Notes: a model not told the origin generated them from the letters alone. Shown: positions 39,201 to 50,289, numbered from the stretch's first letter. The stretch: 64,000 nt of DNA from Mycteria americana (GCF_035582795.1 NC_134367.1:116708062-116772061); one strand, 5' to 3'. A program made the numbers and translations.

Positions 39201-42200
39201 CCCTCACTGCCGCTCAAAAAGACCTTTTGAAACCTGCTCATGATGGGAGTTTGAACCATCTCAGCAAAGGTTTAACAGCAAATAGTGCTGAGGTGCCATA
39301 GCTCCTGTTGTTCCCAGTGCCTCGGGAAGAATTTTTACTGGGCTGCTTCAAAGCACTAACTGGGTCTTGATCAAGGCCCATTCATAGAGCTGGGCTCTAC
39401 CTCTCTGTGCTGCTCAGGAACTGGAGCTCAGTGCCGGCAGGGAAGGTGCTATGGCAGTGGCGGGTAGGAGATGCTCCTGGGCAGGCAGCCTGAGGGCTGC
39501 CTGCACGCTGTGATGCCTCAGACGCACACTGACAGCAGGCAGCAAAACCATGGAAGGGAGGCAGCCACCGTTGTGACACAGTAAGGGTCATCTGTTATTT
39601 TTTATACTACAGAAAAATGGAAAAGGTAATGAAATGGCCAGTTTTCAGCTCTTGGTCTGGCACACGCATTCACAGCAGCTTAGCTTCTCAACCATTACTT
39701 GCATTTAGGATATCAGCCCTTTGCACTGGGAGCCCCAGGCTCAGGGCTCACCAAAGACCGCCTGTAAATAGGACCTGGGTGTAGCATATCACTGTGAGAA
39801 CGAGGTTATATTTTAAAGCACCCTGCAGCATTTTGGAGCCCAGTCAGCTCTTAGGCTCACCAGACTGATGTGCTTGTATAATGATAACCACAAACAGTCT
39901 GTGAGTGGAACGGAAAGTCTGGGATCATTCCCCAAGGACCATGGCTGTGGGCTAATGGACAGAGTGAAGATGCAGAGTGTATTTTAACCCACTGCCATCT
40001 CACCGGAGTGACCCTCACTCTTTCATCATGCCTTGGCTCAGCAACCTTTCAAAGTGTCCCTTGGTCCTGCTCTGAGACCTTGTGGTGCCTTGCTTTGCTG
40101 TGATGCCATGAATATGTGCTTGCCAATGCTGTGCAAACCCAAAAGGAGGGTCCCCAGCTGGAGGGCAAGAAGAACAGGGACAGGGGACGCGGACAGTACC
40201 TTGAACTCGTAGGATTCCTCAATGATGACTTCGAGCTTGGTGTGCTCCCCCAGGACTGGGCGCCCCATCTCTGCGATTCGACGCTCTTCCTCCTCCTTGC
40301 TGGTCAGTGGCTGCTTTTCTTCATTCTCCTCTGCAAAGCAAAGAGCCCGTCGGTGAGCCAGGCACAGCTGGTCATTCTCTGGAGCTGGCTTCCCATCTGA
40401 GGGGGAGGTCAGGAAGCCTCTGGGTGGGAGCGTGAACGACAGAGCAGCTGAGAAGAAGGAGGTCACGGAGCAATAGACAAGGTAGTTTTGCTGGGAAATG
40501 CTAGAAAGAGGTCTGCAACTTGTCCAACCTCAGAAGGAGTCCAGTTCATCCTCAGGGCTGGGGAATAGCTTATCGCGTGGTACCTGCTGCCTCTCCCACA
40601 GGGATGCTGGGAGGGGACAGATCATCACTAAGGCTGCTCCATTTCCCAGCTCTCCAGGTCTGCATCGGGGCATGGTCAGGACATTTCCATCAGCCTGTTA
40701 CAACCAGAGAGCTGCCAGCAGCCCCAGGGCTGAGACGGGTATAAGATCTTGGCTCTGCCTCCTTCTGAGCAGGGCTTTACCTTGGGGAGGGGGCTGGCAG
40801 CCAGAGAGCATGAAACTCCTACTGCGATGGTGGGGCTGGAGGAAATAGTGCTGGGCCATACAGGTGCGAGGAGCCATCCACAGGGCATGGCCTGGCCCCA
40901 AACCCTGAGAGAGGAGGCAACGGAGAGACTACAAGAGCAATGGAGCAGGTCTGCACCTCCACTGGCATCTGTGCAACCTTTGGGGCATGGGAACCCCAGG
41001 CAGCTTTTGTCACTGTCCCTGTGCAGACCCCAATGAACGCCCTTCCAGTCCACCCCAGGGATGAGCAGAAGGACATCAGGGCTAAAAAGGGCTGGATTCA
41101 CTGGAGACAGGAGTTAAACCGTCAGTAAGCAAACACCCCAGTCATTCCATGTTAGACCGCCACGGCCCTTGGGTGTCACGCTGCAGGTACCTTGGATGGT
41201 GATCACGGTGCAAGGAAGAGGATGATCTCTAGCCTGGACCTTCCTGAAGACAGGTTTGCCTATCAAAGCGATCAGCAGGAGATCAGCAGGAGGGACTGTA
41301 CGCCCCGTGCAAACTGCCGCTGTGCAGTTAGTAAACTCTACTCGTACTTCACACAGGGTTAGTGTCACTCCCTTGCTGGCTGCCCCTCGTCTGCACCACA
41401 CTGCGGGAAAGCCCTTCTCCTCCTGCTGGTCAAAGGGACTAGCCTTGCAGCCAGAGCCTCATTAATCTGAATTATTGTTTCCAGGGCTCCTTAGGGGCTG
41501 CTCTGCAATGTGCGGGGCCTGGGACCTTCTCTCCCTGCAGTGCTTGGCCTAATGACAGATGCTTGGCTGGCTAATGACGGATGATCAAACCCTGCTGCCG
41601 CGTCTCACTGGTGGGAAGGGCAGGGGCTGCGTGCCTGAAGCCGCCATGGGGTCCTGCACCTTCCGCAGTGCTCGGGCACCCTGGCTGCTGCCTGGGGAGT
41701 GAGGACAGGCTCTCCGTGCCATGCAGAGCCCTGTGCACACACCCTGTGCGGGCAGCAGGGAGGGGAAGGCTGGACCAAGTGGAGAAGACCCCCTGCTCCA
41801 AGAGATGGAGGGGGGCTGCCTGTCACTTCAGGGGTGATGGCTTAGCCTCCCCGAGGTGAGGGTTAGGTGTGTGTGGCAGGCAGAGCACTCTGTGAGAGGA
41901 CATGGTGTTAGCGTGACCGGCCAGGGCAGCAGGGCAGCGGCACGGCATCTTCTTACCCTTCCAGACTTTCCCTCCAGGACAGAACAAAAGCAAAGAGGAA
42001 ACCAAGAGGAAAGAGCAGGGTGAGTATTATGGCCATTAAGAAGAGGGAAGGGGGGGATGGAGGGAGAGCAGAAATCCATACCTGTGATGGTGAAGCCACC
42101 TAGATGAAACCAAAAATGAGACACAGAGAGAGAGAGAGAGAGAGAGAGAGCAGATTAGCATCGGCACAGCAACATGGACACCCTGCAGCCCGCAGGAACA

Positions 42201-45200
42201 TGGTGGTTCTTCCCTGCCCCATGGCTGGGGACTGTGGACATGGGGGGCTGCTCCCCAACACGCACCCAAGTGATAGTGCAGAGAGACCTGAACACAGGCT
42301 TTTCAACCCACATCTGCAAGCTGCCACCCCCCAGTATCTAATATATGCTGCAGAGTGGGTAAAACCAGTGCGAGCCTGCCCTGGGGCTGGGCGTGCTTTG
42401 GGGAACGAGGGTGGCTTTGCTTCCCTCCCTGGCTGCCCTATCCTGGGGATGGCCAGCAAGGAAATTCAGAGGCTGGGTGGACTCTAAATCTCCCCAAGAC
42501 TGGAGGCAAAGTTTGTACTGTCTCTTCAAAAAGGATTGGCCAACTTTCCTGCCCAGCCACAAGCATCCCTTAGTTGCCAGGCAATCCTGTTTCTGCCATG
42601 CCAGTGTAAGAGGCGATGGGTTAATTAGCACGGCACAGGTTTGTAACTCGGGGTGTCAGTGGGTTTACTATGGCTGTAACAACACCACTCCTGAAAAATG
42701 CTCCTTGCCACAGTGGGTTACTGCTCGTTAACGTTAGTGACTTTGGGGCTCTACTCCAAGGAAAGATGTGGCATTAGATACCTAAGCTTACTTAAATAGT
42801 TCTGACCACCCTAAAAAACAATGTCATGAGCAAAGAAAAATGTCAAACAAAATCAACTGTCTTTCAAAAATATGCAGACAAACTGGAAAAATGGAAAAGA
42901 AAAACGAATGCGTGCTTACCAAGCTCATTCAACAACAGGGCTGTGAAGGAGACAGACAGAGACAAACACAGAAGAAGAGAAGTAAATGAATAATGAAATC
43001 AAAAGGGATATCCACAGAAAGACTCCAGATCCCAGGGCAGAGATTTCAGATCTGTAAAGCTGCAGGATACCATTAGTGTTGAGAGAAAGGCACTAAAAAT
43101 AAAGGAACAGAAACGTTTCATGGGATTGTGGATTTAAAATAAAAACTATTGCATACATGGGGTGGATATGGGATTAAAAGGCACACTCCAAAAATTCATT
43201 TTTCCCCTTTGAATTGTATGTGCAAGATCTTCCATTGGTCTCAGAGGCAGTTCTGCCCTGGGGGAGGACACAAGATGTCCCATGTGCAGCGGCTACTGGC
43301 TTTGACCTCCTCCAGCTGCCTAATGGGGAGCAATAGCTCCAGCAGGCAGCTGCGCTTCTGGCGTATACAAGAGAAGAAAAGTCTGTGGCGAGGCTTGGCT
43401 CAAGGATCTTGTCGCTCAACATTTTAGGTCTCCAAAACAAAACAAAAAGTCTCTCCCTTAGTGCACTGGTGGGTCTCTGGCCCCTGAGGCGGGGACCCCA
43501 CCATGGCTACGTGGCCCAAGGGTGACGTTTCAGAGATGCTCTTGTCTCCAGGGTGCCAAGCACACAGCTCGCCCCGCCTCGCTGCCCCTTGTACAAACCC
43601 AAGCACAAAAACCAAGTTAAAAAAAAAACATTGCACGGCCAAAGCAGCAAATAGCATCCTTTAAAATCTTGACTTGCCTTCCAGCTAGTGAGTTTGCAAA
43701 GCTGAGCTTCCCTCAGGTTTCCTCAATTATCTTGTGACCAGGAAGATGAGGAACTTTCATTTTCCTTTTATTTTTAATTAAAAATTTCAGCTGGGATCTC
43801 ATGAGTTGGTACCACGATTCTCAAACCTGGGGCCTGGAAAGCATGTTTGCTCTTGCCAGACTCACAAGGCTGAGCCCATGCTGGTTCCTGTGAAGCTGAG
43901 CAAAGCTGGAGCCACCAAGTTGAGTTGTCCATGTGTCACTTTATCCTGGCAACACTGGTTATTCTCCATAGATGCCACCAGCGCCATTTAATGATACGCA
44001 TCCCACCTGCAGAGCCTGGGCCATGCCAGTGTGTCTGATTTTTCAGCCCTGCTTCTGCTAGCTAGTCACATAAACCAGCAGGAAATCTGATGGAGGGGAT
44101 GATGCAGCTGACGTAGATGGCACCTGTGCTGAAGGGGAACATGGCATTGCTGCTGGATGTGTTTTTAGCCTGAAATACAGCAGCATGTCCCCACTCAGTG
44201 GGGGAACTGCTGGGGGCCCTCTCTGTCCTGAACAAATAATATATTACAATGCCATGCCTGCTGAAGGGAGAGCTTATGTCCCAAAAATTGGAAAGCAGCT
44301 CCAAGGCAGACAGACCAAATGCTGCTGCCAATTTTTTACAAAGGCCTTAATAAGGGTCTGTTGTAGGGAAACTAATTAACTTAAGTAACTCTAAAACTGC
44401 TTCTTGCTCAGCCACCAATAGCATGCAGAATTAGCTGCTGCCATTAATTTTCACTTAATTTCCTAGCAGAAAAAAATGCACAGAAAAATAAGTGAACTCT
44501 GTCTTTTTGGGAAGGTTTGCAGTTGGTTTAGAAATGTGATGAAAGAGGAAATTGTTTTTGTTATTCCTATGAGAAGCTATTATCCAGTGCAGAGCCATGA
44601 ACCTTTATTTGAGTATAACCTGATTTCTCCTAGACTGATTGCATCTTATGGTATTACCTGCTTGTGCCATGATTCTCAGCTATTTTCAGATCCTAGTGCC
44701 AGTATAAAAAGGCTAAAATTACTGCTCTGGCCATGCATTTTATTTCAAGTGAAGGCTATTTTATCTTCCGATAAAAATGAAGCAGCGTCGCCTTTTTACT
44801 TCTTGAGACTGAATTTTCTACTCAATTAAATGAAGGTGTAGCTGCGATGTGGCAGGGCAGCACTCTCAAAATGTCTCTGGGGGCTGGCGATGCTCATCGT
44901 CCCCTGCCCGGGTGCTCCGGGGCCCTCCCGGGAGTGCGCCTTGCTCCCAGGGGGCCCTCGTGAGCGAGACGGAGCCCTCCCGAAATGAAAGAGGAAAGAA
45001 AACAGAGCAAAAAGGTGCAGTGGCCAAGCTTCGAAGGAGGGAGGGCAAAATGGCCAGGAGCCAAAGTGCGAGGAGAAAGGAGTGTGAGAGTAGGGAGACA
45101 CAGAGAAAGCGGACGGCAGCGTCTCGAGAGCTGGTCTGGTTTTACTCTCACACCTTTCACTCCTCGTCGTAGCCACACCGGATCCCCAAGCACAAGGAAG

Positions 45201-45706
45201 AAACTGCACTCTTTCTCATACTCCTCACGGTCAAGTACTCTAAGGGTAATGAATTTCCTGTGGGAACACAAGACAAAGGCAAACACATGATTGGCATCAC
45301 ACACGCATGCAGTTCACATCCGCCTGGGTGCCGTGGTGCCGGAGATGGTCGGGTGGGGGGAAGCGGCTGCACATCCTCTCTGGGGCATATGGGGAAGGGC
45401 AGGAGCATCCCCGTCACCCGGCCGCAGTTGGACCTTGGTTGGCTGGGGAAAGGCTGAATTCACGGGGGATGGGAAACATCCTCTCTCCTGCCCTTTTCCA
45501 TAGGCGCTGGGGATGTGAGCTCGGTGTTGCAGGTGCCAGGCATGAGAGAGCCAGACAGGGACACACAGGCTGGGCTCAGCCCCGGAGCACATCCCCCACC
45601 TTTCTTCTCACTCATCTCCACCAGCCGGGGCTCCCCGATCTCTAGGTAGAAGGTCTTGTTTTTCTCATATTCCTCATCATCTATCACCTTGATTGATATC
45701 GTTTTG
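29830..45706 (-). CDS. SLC8A1/SLC8A4-like: Na+/Ca2+ exchanger (NCX1/NCX4 type), 3' part
   Basis: Plasma-membrane antiporter that exports Ca2+ in return for Na+. Ten exons on the minus strand encode the end of the cytoplasmic loop and the second membrane half. They are A 45706-45600, B 45257-45154, C 42940-42920, D 42099-42082, E 41971-41957, F 41259-41191, then constant exons 40330-40200, 39029-38930, 33138-32863 and 30206-29830. All are GT-AG and the phases agree; A-C-D-E-F plus the constant exons give 370 residues. Seen are the CBD2 end (EHTKLEVIIEESYEFK), the acidic run EDDDDDECGEE, the alpha-2 repeat (DSVTAVVFVALGTSVPDTFA, then ASIGNVTGSNAVNVFLG) and the C-terminus SLEAYCHIKGF. The presence of C, D, E and F excludes NCX2 and NCX3 on residue pattern. 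It differs from remembered NCX1 in HGQAFQ, FISVGV and RTSKLLTSS, so NCX4 is a serious alternative. The large upstream exon is outside the window. Confidence 0.93.
32863..33138 (-). CDS. SLC8A1/SLC8A4-like: SLC8A exon: acidic run, first helices of second half
   Basis: Acceptor TTCTCCAG and donor GTAAGG. It encodes GEDDDDDECGEEKLPSC, the helix HFLTVFWKVLFAFVP, NGWACFVVSILMIGLLTAFI, and the first half of the alpha-2 repeat, TIGLKDSVTAVVFVALGTSV. 276 nt, entering at phase 1 and leaving at phase 1. Confidence 0.97.
33547..33610. repeat. Direct and inverted copies of an 18-bp unit
   Basis: GAGCCTCACAGAGACTCC occurs at 33547-33564 and again at 33593-33610. Between them GAGTCTCTGTGA (33569-33580) is the reverse complement of TCACAGAGACTC, so either copy can pair with the middle in a hairpin. 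In an exchanger intron. Confidence 0.85.
36085..36490 (+). mobile_element. Decayed CR1 LINE fragment
   Basis: Matches the familiar older avian CR1 3' region: GCCACCAAGATGATGGGAGC, GGGGAGAGGTGGAAGGAGCT, AGGAGGGTGGTGCAGCCCTG, and AAAGCCATGACTAACC at the end. No frame is open. The strand is opposite to the exchanger gene whose intron it occupies. Boundaries are approximate. Confidence 0.75.
38930..39029 (-). CDS. SLC8A1/SLC8A4-like: SLC8A constant exon, 100 nt
   Basis: Acceptor ATCCACAG and donor GTGAGT. It encodes NTVDKLIKKTNLALVVGTNS then WREQFIEAITVSAG, the end of CBD2 and the linker to the membrane, nearly identical to NCX1 as remembered. Confidence 0.97.
40200..40330 (-). CDS. SLC8A1/SLC8A4-like: SLC8A constant exon, 131 nt (CBD2)
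   Basis: Acceptor CTTTGCAG and donor GTACTG. It encodes EENEEKQPLTSKEEEERRIA then EMGRPVLGEHTKLEVIIEES and YEFK. The first residues (ENEEK) differ from the EYDDK-type start I recall for NCX1. Confidence 0.97.
41191..41259 (-). CDS. SLC8A1/SLC8A4-like: SLC8A alternative exon F, 69 nt
   Basis: Acceptor TTGATAG and donor GTACCT. It encodes GKPVFRKVQARDHPLPCTVI then TIQ. In remembered mammalian NCX1 this exon reads GQPVFRKVHAREHPIPSTVI then TIA, so about six of 23 positions differ. Confidence 0.93.
41957..41971 (-). CDS. SLC8A1/SLC8A4-like: SLC8A micro-exon E, 15 nt
   Basis: Acceptor TCCTGGAG and donor GTAAGA. It encodes (G)KVWK(G), in phase with D and F, at the place of the GKYL(F/Y)-type exon of NCX1. 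It is called from its position, phase and splice sites; five codons are too few for homology alone. The intron to exon D is only 110 nt. Confidence 0.7.
42082..42099 (-). CDS. SLC8A1/SLC8A4-like: SLC8A micro-exon D, 18 nt
   Basis: Acceptor TTCATCTAG and donor GTATGG. It encodes GGFTIT exactly as in NCX1, splitting Gly codons at both ends. In the kidney-type NCX1 variant, exon B is joined to D. Its polypyrimidine tract is a microsatellite. Confidence 0.93.
42125..42150. repeat. (AG)13 microsatellite upstream of exon D
   Basis: Thirteen perfect AG units on the plus strand, read as (CT)13 in the exchanger transcript. It begins 25 bases before the exon D acceptor and is the only long pyrimidine run there. 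Confidence 0.97.
42920..42940 (-). CDS. SLC8A1/SLC8A4-like: SLC8A micro-exon C, 21 nt
   Basis: Acceptor CTTCACAG after a pyrimidine-rich tract, donor GTAAGC. It encodes ALLLNELG as in NCX1, entering and leaving at phase 1. Confidence 0.95.
45154..45257 (-). CDS. SLC8A1/SLC8A4-like: SLC8A mutually exclusive exon B, 104 nt
   Basis: Acceptor TCCCACAG and donor GTGTGA. It encodes KFITLRVLDREEYEKECSFF then LVLGDPVWLRRGVKG. The Arg in LDREEYEK and the Cys in KECSF are the exon-B features that, in mammalian NCX1, replace Ca2+-site residues of exon A in CBD2 (from memory). It diverges clearly from the mammalian exon B ending I recall (EEPKWIRRGMKG). Confidence 0.93.
45600..45706 (-). CDS. SLC8A1/SLC8A4-like: SLC8A mutually exclusive exon A, 107 nt
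   Basis: Acceptor TGTTCCAG and donor GTGGGG. It encodes KTISIKVIDDEEYEKNKTFY then LEIGEPRLVEMSEKK, the excitable-tissue exon of NCX CBD2 with the acidic IDDEE. A and B both leave remainder 2 on division by three, so either alone keeps the frame and both together break it. Confidence 0.96.
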
Positions 45707-45711
45707 CTGGA

Positions 45712-45790
45712 ACAGAGAAGAAGAAATAGAGATTCAAGAGTAAGGGGAGAAAAGGGAGGAGGGGAGACAGGGAGAGGAGGAGGAGGGTGA
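45712..45790 (-). promoter_or_regulatory. Long pyrimidine tract before exon A
   Basis: About 80 bases directly upstream of the exon A acceptor are almost all C and T on the transcribed strand (plus strand: GAGAAGAAGAAATAGAG, then GGGGAGAAAAGGGAGGAGGG and on). Such tracts bind PTB-type repressors near alternative exons. The role is inferred. Confidence 0.5.
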
Positions 45791-48700
45791 AAATGGCAGG
45801 AGAAGGGGGCTGCGGACAGCAAACAGTGGGTTTGGTAGCACAGGCTGGAGGGGCAGCTGAAAGCAAAGAGCAGGAGCTGATGGGCCGAGCTTGCCTCAGG
45901 ATGAGCACAGACCACAGGGTCAGAGCACCAGCAGCTCGCAGGGTGCCATCCTCCCCAGCATGGCCAGAGGCCATGGCTGGACATGATGCAGCCTGAAGCA
46001 GCCTCCCCGAGAGGTGCCTTGGCCTGGGGCAGCAAGATGCTTCCCTTTCCAAAAATCCAGGGTGCAGAACAGCCCCTTGACAGCTTGCACACACCGCATA
46101 GGCTCCCAGGGACACGAGCACTGGGAACCAGCACAGACCAAGCCCCTGAAAGCATGATGCACTGCTTAAACCAGCCCCTGTGCACAGAAGAGGCTCTGTC
46201 TTGCCAGGAACAGCAGATCCATGCACAACATCATGATCAGCTGCTCAGTTTGGGCTTTGGAGGCTCCAATTTACAAGCTCAAAAGGGATGCTGGAGTTAG
46301 GACTTTTTCTGTGGAGGGAACATAAGCAAAAGATGGTCTTTCTGGGCAGGGTGAAGGAAAGCTTCACTGATGGTGAGATTTGACTTTTTTATTTTCCTTT
46401 GCAAGCAGCACATCCTTTCCCAAGCCCCGAAGCTTTGGTACTCTCCTATTCGAGAGTCATGCAGCAAGTCTCTCTTCTCACATGGCCCAGGGTTGCTGAA
46501 TTTGCCCCTGCGGCATCAGCAGGGCAGGTCCGAAGGCAGAACCCCTGCTCAGAGCACAGCCACAAAGCATGCACCATGAAGGGCAAAAGCCTCGCAGGAG
46601 GCTGTGGCCACCAGCAGAGAGATTAACTCCTTGGGGCACCCAATAGAGTAAAAAATTGAGCGAACAAATTGCTTTACCAGGGGAAAAAATTGGCACAGAA
46701 GAAGTTTTCCAGCTCTTTTCAGGGACTCATGTAAGTAGCCCAGAAACACCCAGCCAAAAGCTGCTCACCAGAAGGTGACCAAACCGCTGGGGTACAAGGG
46801 GCTAGTACATGGGGGGAGCGCTACTGTGGTCTTTCCTACAGTGCAAAGCCTTTGCAAAGACAAGATGGGGGGCAGAAATCCAGCAGCCCCTGATCCCGCC
46901 CAGAGTGCCCTGCTCGTTGTCATGTGTGTATGGCATTGCTGTCAGGACGGGACCTCTTCCTGGCTCTGACCTTCTCCCAGACAAGAAATAAGAAGGCAAT
47001 AACAACAAGAGATAAAAAGGCAATGCAGTGACTGTCTGCAGCCCTCTGCTTGCTGCCGACCTCCTGGTTGGGTTTGCTTTTTCCCCATGCTTGACAGACT
47101 ACCCTCCTGTGAATGCTCTTGATTAAACAAGCTTTCCAGTCGTTCTCCCCCTGCCCAAGCCTGTCTGTCCCATCCTTCAAAGAAATGCCTCTTGTCCCAT
47201 CCCCAGATCCTCTGTGCTTTCCACTGGCAGCCAGCACAAATCAGAGCAGCCCTGAGGCTGCTCTAATATATGATCAAGGAGGATCTGCTGCTCCGGGCAG
47301 GTCCCAGCACTGAAAACCCATAAACATGGAAGAAAGCCATGCTCTAGGGGAGTGAAATTCAGGCCATGCTGCTGTAATTTCTGGCTTTCTCCCCTCGTTC
47401 CATGTCTGTACTGCCACCCAGAGCCCCTCTCTTAAGCTGACATGTATTTGGCAGGAGAGTCGACATTTTATTCTCATTCAGAGCAAATACCGCCAAGCAC
47501 TTGGAGGAACAGCCAGGATGATTTCTTGTGATGTTTGCTATGAGTCAGAAGTGTATTAAGGTTGCCCTTCACGCTTATAATGAAACCATTTACTCAAGAG
47601 CAAGCGATGGCTGTGAAAAGTGTAACAATGCAGTGTGGCCCAGTGTAATTGTATTTTATAATGAATATCTGTAATAATTTGTTCCGTTTATAATTACTGC
47701 TGCAATAGGTTTGTACATAGGAAAAATGGTTACCAAGCACGCAGCTGATCTTGCTTTGCATTGATGAGTTAAGGGAAATTATCGTGTATTAAAAAACTAA
47801 TGAAGGATGCAAAAATGCTCTCAGCCAAGCTATCAAAGAGGACCTGACAGAATTAACAGAACGACACAATTTCAAAAATGTTACTAACCAAATCAATAAT
47901 TTTCCTGACAACTCCCATTAAAATGTACACTGCACCCTGCCCCCACGTATGAAAAAAAAGCCTTTCTCAGGGAAGTTAATTAAAAAAGCTGCCTTCATCA
48001 ATTCTGAGGGCAGCAAAGGTATCAAGACTTAAAATTCCTATGGGTGTGCTCTCGCTTGCCATGTGTGGCTTTCCTCAAAGCCCCACAAAATAATTCTCTC
48101 TCACAAAAATAAACCTGGGTGCCAATTAAAAAAGCTGTTCCTGATGCTTAGACCCAACACCAATAGGGCTTCCTTGAATAATGCGGCCTCAGGGCTTAAA
48201 GTGCCACTGCCAGCAGGTGCTGCTATTATGCAGTTTTCCAAGTGATCTTTCTAGGGTTTGAGCAAGCGCTCTGTGTTGGGTAGACATGTGCACTGCTGCT
48301 GTTTCTGCTGTACAAGATTGTCGGGAAAAAGGGTGGGAGGAACAAATGGCAAGTCTGCTCTCTGGATGAATCTCCAATCAGCAAGAATTGCTGAGGCAAA
48401 TTTGTCCCTGGGATGAGACTGCAATCCCAGAGAAAAGGATTTCTTCCTAATGGTGTTTGAGATCACATCTGTTTGAGAAACAGCAAGTATGTGAAAATAA
48501 CATAGGCTATTCTTAGAGCATGCCTGATCTTCATCACACTGCCTTTTGCCTGCTGCAAAGCCCCTCTGCAGGGTCCCGCAAAAATGTGGCCATGTGCCAG
48601 GGTTTGATCAGTGGAGAAGAAGGATCAGGCAACTGCACGATTTATCCTGCGTTAGAGTAAGGACTGCTTTCTACAGTAATCTGGGACGTGCACTGATGAC

Positions 48701-50289
48701 ACCCTGCTCTTATTGGACCCTCTGACATGGTCTCTGTTTCTCACTCCTCTCCTAGGCAGAGATTTGCTGGATAGCATGGGCTTTGACGATGTAAGCAGCA
48801 TCAAGCTAGCGTGGGGCTGCCCATGCAGGCTGTGGATTGCAGCCCATGTTCCCGGTGCCCTCATCTAGCCCTGTGCTCCTGCTGCATTTAGTGTCCAGTT
48901 TTGCAAGCCTGCTGCCTGCAGTCCTCTTTTTCAGAGGTAACCGTTGCTGTGCGAGGCTGATTTTCTTGCATTACAATACATGGTGCGAATGAGGCACACC
49001 AGGAACGCCTGGCAGAGCCAGGACAGCTTGCTAAGGCTCACGGAGCAATGTGGGCTGCAGTGGTGAGTGCAGCAGCTGAGATGTCTCCCTTGGTTTCCCT
49101 AGCTGGACACAGTGGGATGAAATATGCCGAGACCCAAAGTCCCGACAGCACAATTACGTGCTGAAATTTGCATTTTAAATCTCTCTCTCCTGTGGCTCAG
49201 GGGCTCTTTCAGCACAAGACGTGATAGTACTTGTGTAAACAGAAAACAAAAGGGACACTGTATAGCACCCCACTGCTGAGTCACTGCACAGCCAGAAACC
49301 AGGAGCCCCAAATCCATGAGGCAGAGGGAAAAAACAGAAGATTAAAACAGAAGATTAAAGCAGCCTCTAAACCATTACACATTTTCTTCACCTTGTGCAA
49401 ATCTGGGGTCAATCTAGATGCTGTTTCCAAGCTGTCCCTCAAATCTTCACAGAGGTCTAGAATAAGCTTTGATTTGGGGACAAAAGTGGTGTTTCTGCCA
49501 TAATCTAACATCTCCAGGAGCTGGGTATTTAAGCCAAATGCTCAAGACCCCATGAGTGTGCAACACCACAGCCCTTGAAAAAGCTGGAATACCTTTTTCC
49601 TGCCTTGTCCCTTGGCACACTGCAGGTGGAAAAGAGCAATTTCTGGAGCATCTCTCAAATAGATTTGGGTGCATGGGGCTAGAGGTCCCTCTGCCGAGCC
49701 AGGCTGCGTGTTGGCCTAAACCACCAGATTTGGCAGACCTCCTGCCTTCCTCCCTGCCCGCTGCAGGGAGCCCCAAAGACACCATGGGGCAAGTATGCAG
49801 CAAACCACTGCTGCTGCTGGGGTTTTTCTTCCAGTGGTGTGAGTCCGTTTCGCCCGAGCTAAAGAGCCCTGCTCTGGCATGAAGGCTGAGGGCATCCATG
49901 GTGCATCCAACTGTCTGCATTTCTGTACCAGAAATTGCTCTTCCCTGAGTCTGTAGCCGAGGCAATTGCTGAGGGAATGAGTTTCATCTCATTTCCATGT
50001 ACCAGAAATCAAAGAATAAAATAAATCTTGCAGAATTGCAGCTCCAGCTCTTCTCCTCTTGCTGACAACCAGCAGCAACAAGAGAAGGATGGTATCTTCA
50101 TGAACACAGCATACAAATCCCTGCCCTCACTCTAAGCCCAATCCTCTCCATCAGGATTTAGTTTTAATTTCAAACCATGCTATTTCATTCGAACTGTAAA
50201 GGTCTTTTAACAGACCATTCCCACACAACCCTTAGTTACAATAGCCCATGGAAAAGTCCTCTTGGCTGGTGATGCTCTAAGGATGGTGC

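Noticed and set aside
45460-46185. 241-codon minus-strand frame containing exon A
   Set aside because: Only the 107 nt between TTCCAG and GTGGGG match NCX. The rest is intron read through, including the pyrimidine tract that translates as Ser, Leu, Phe and Pro.
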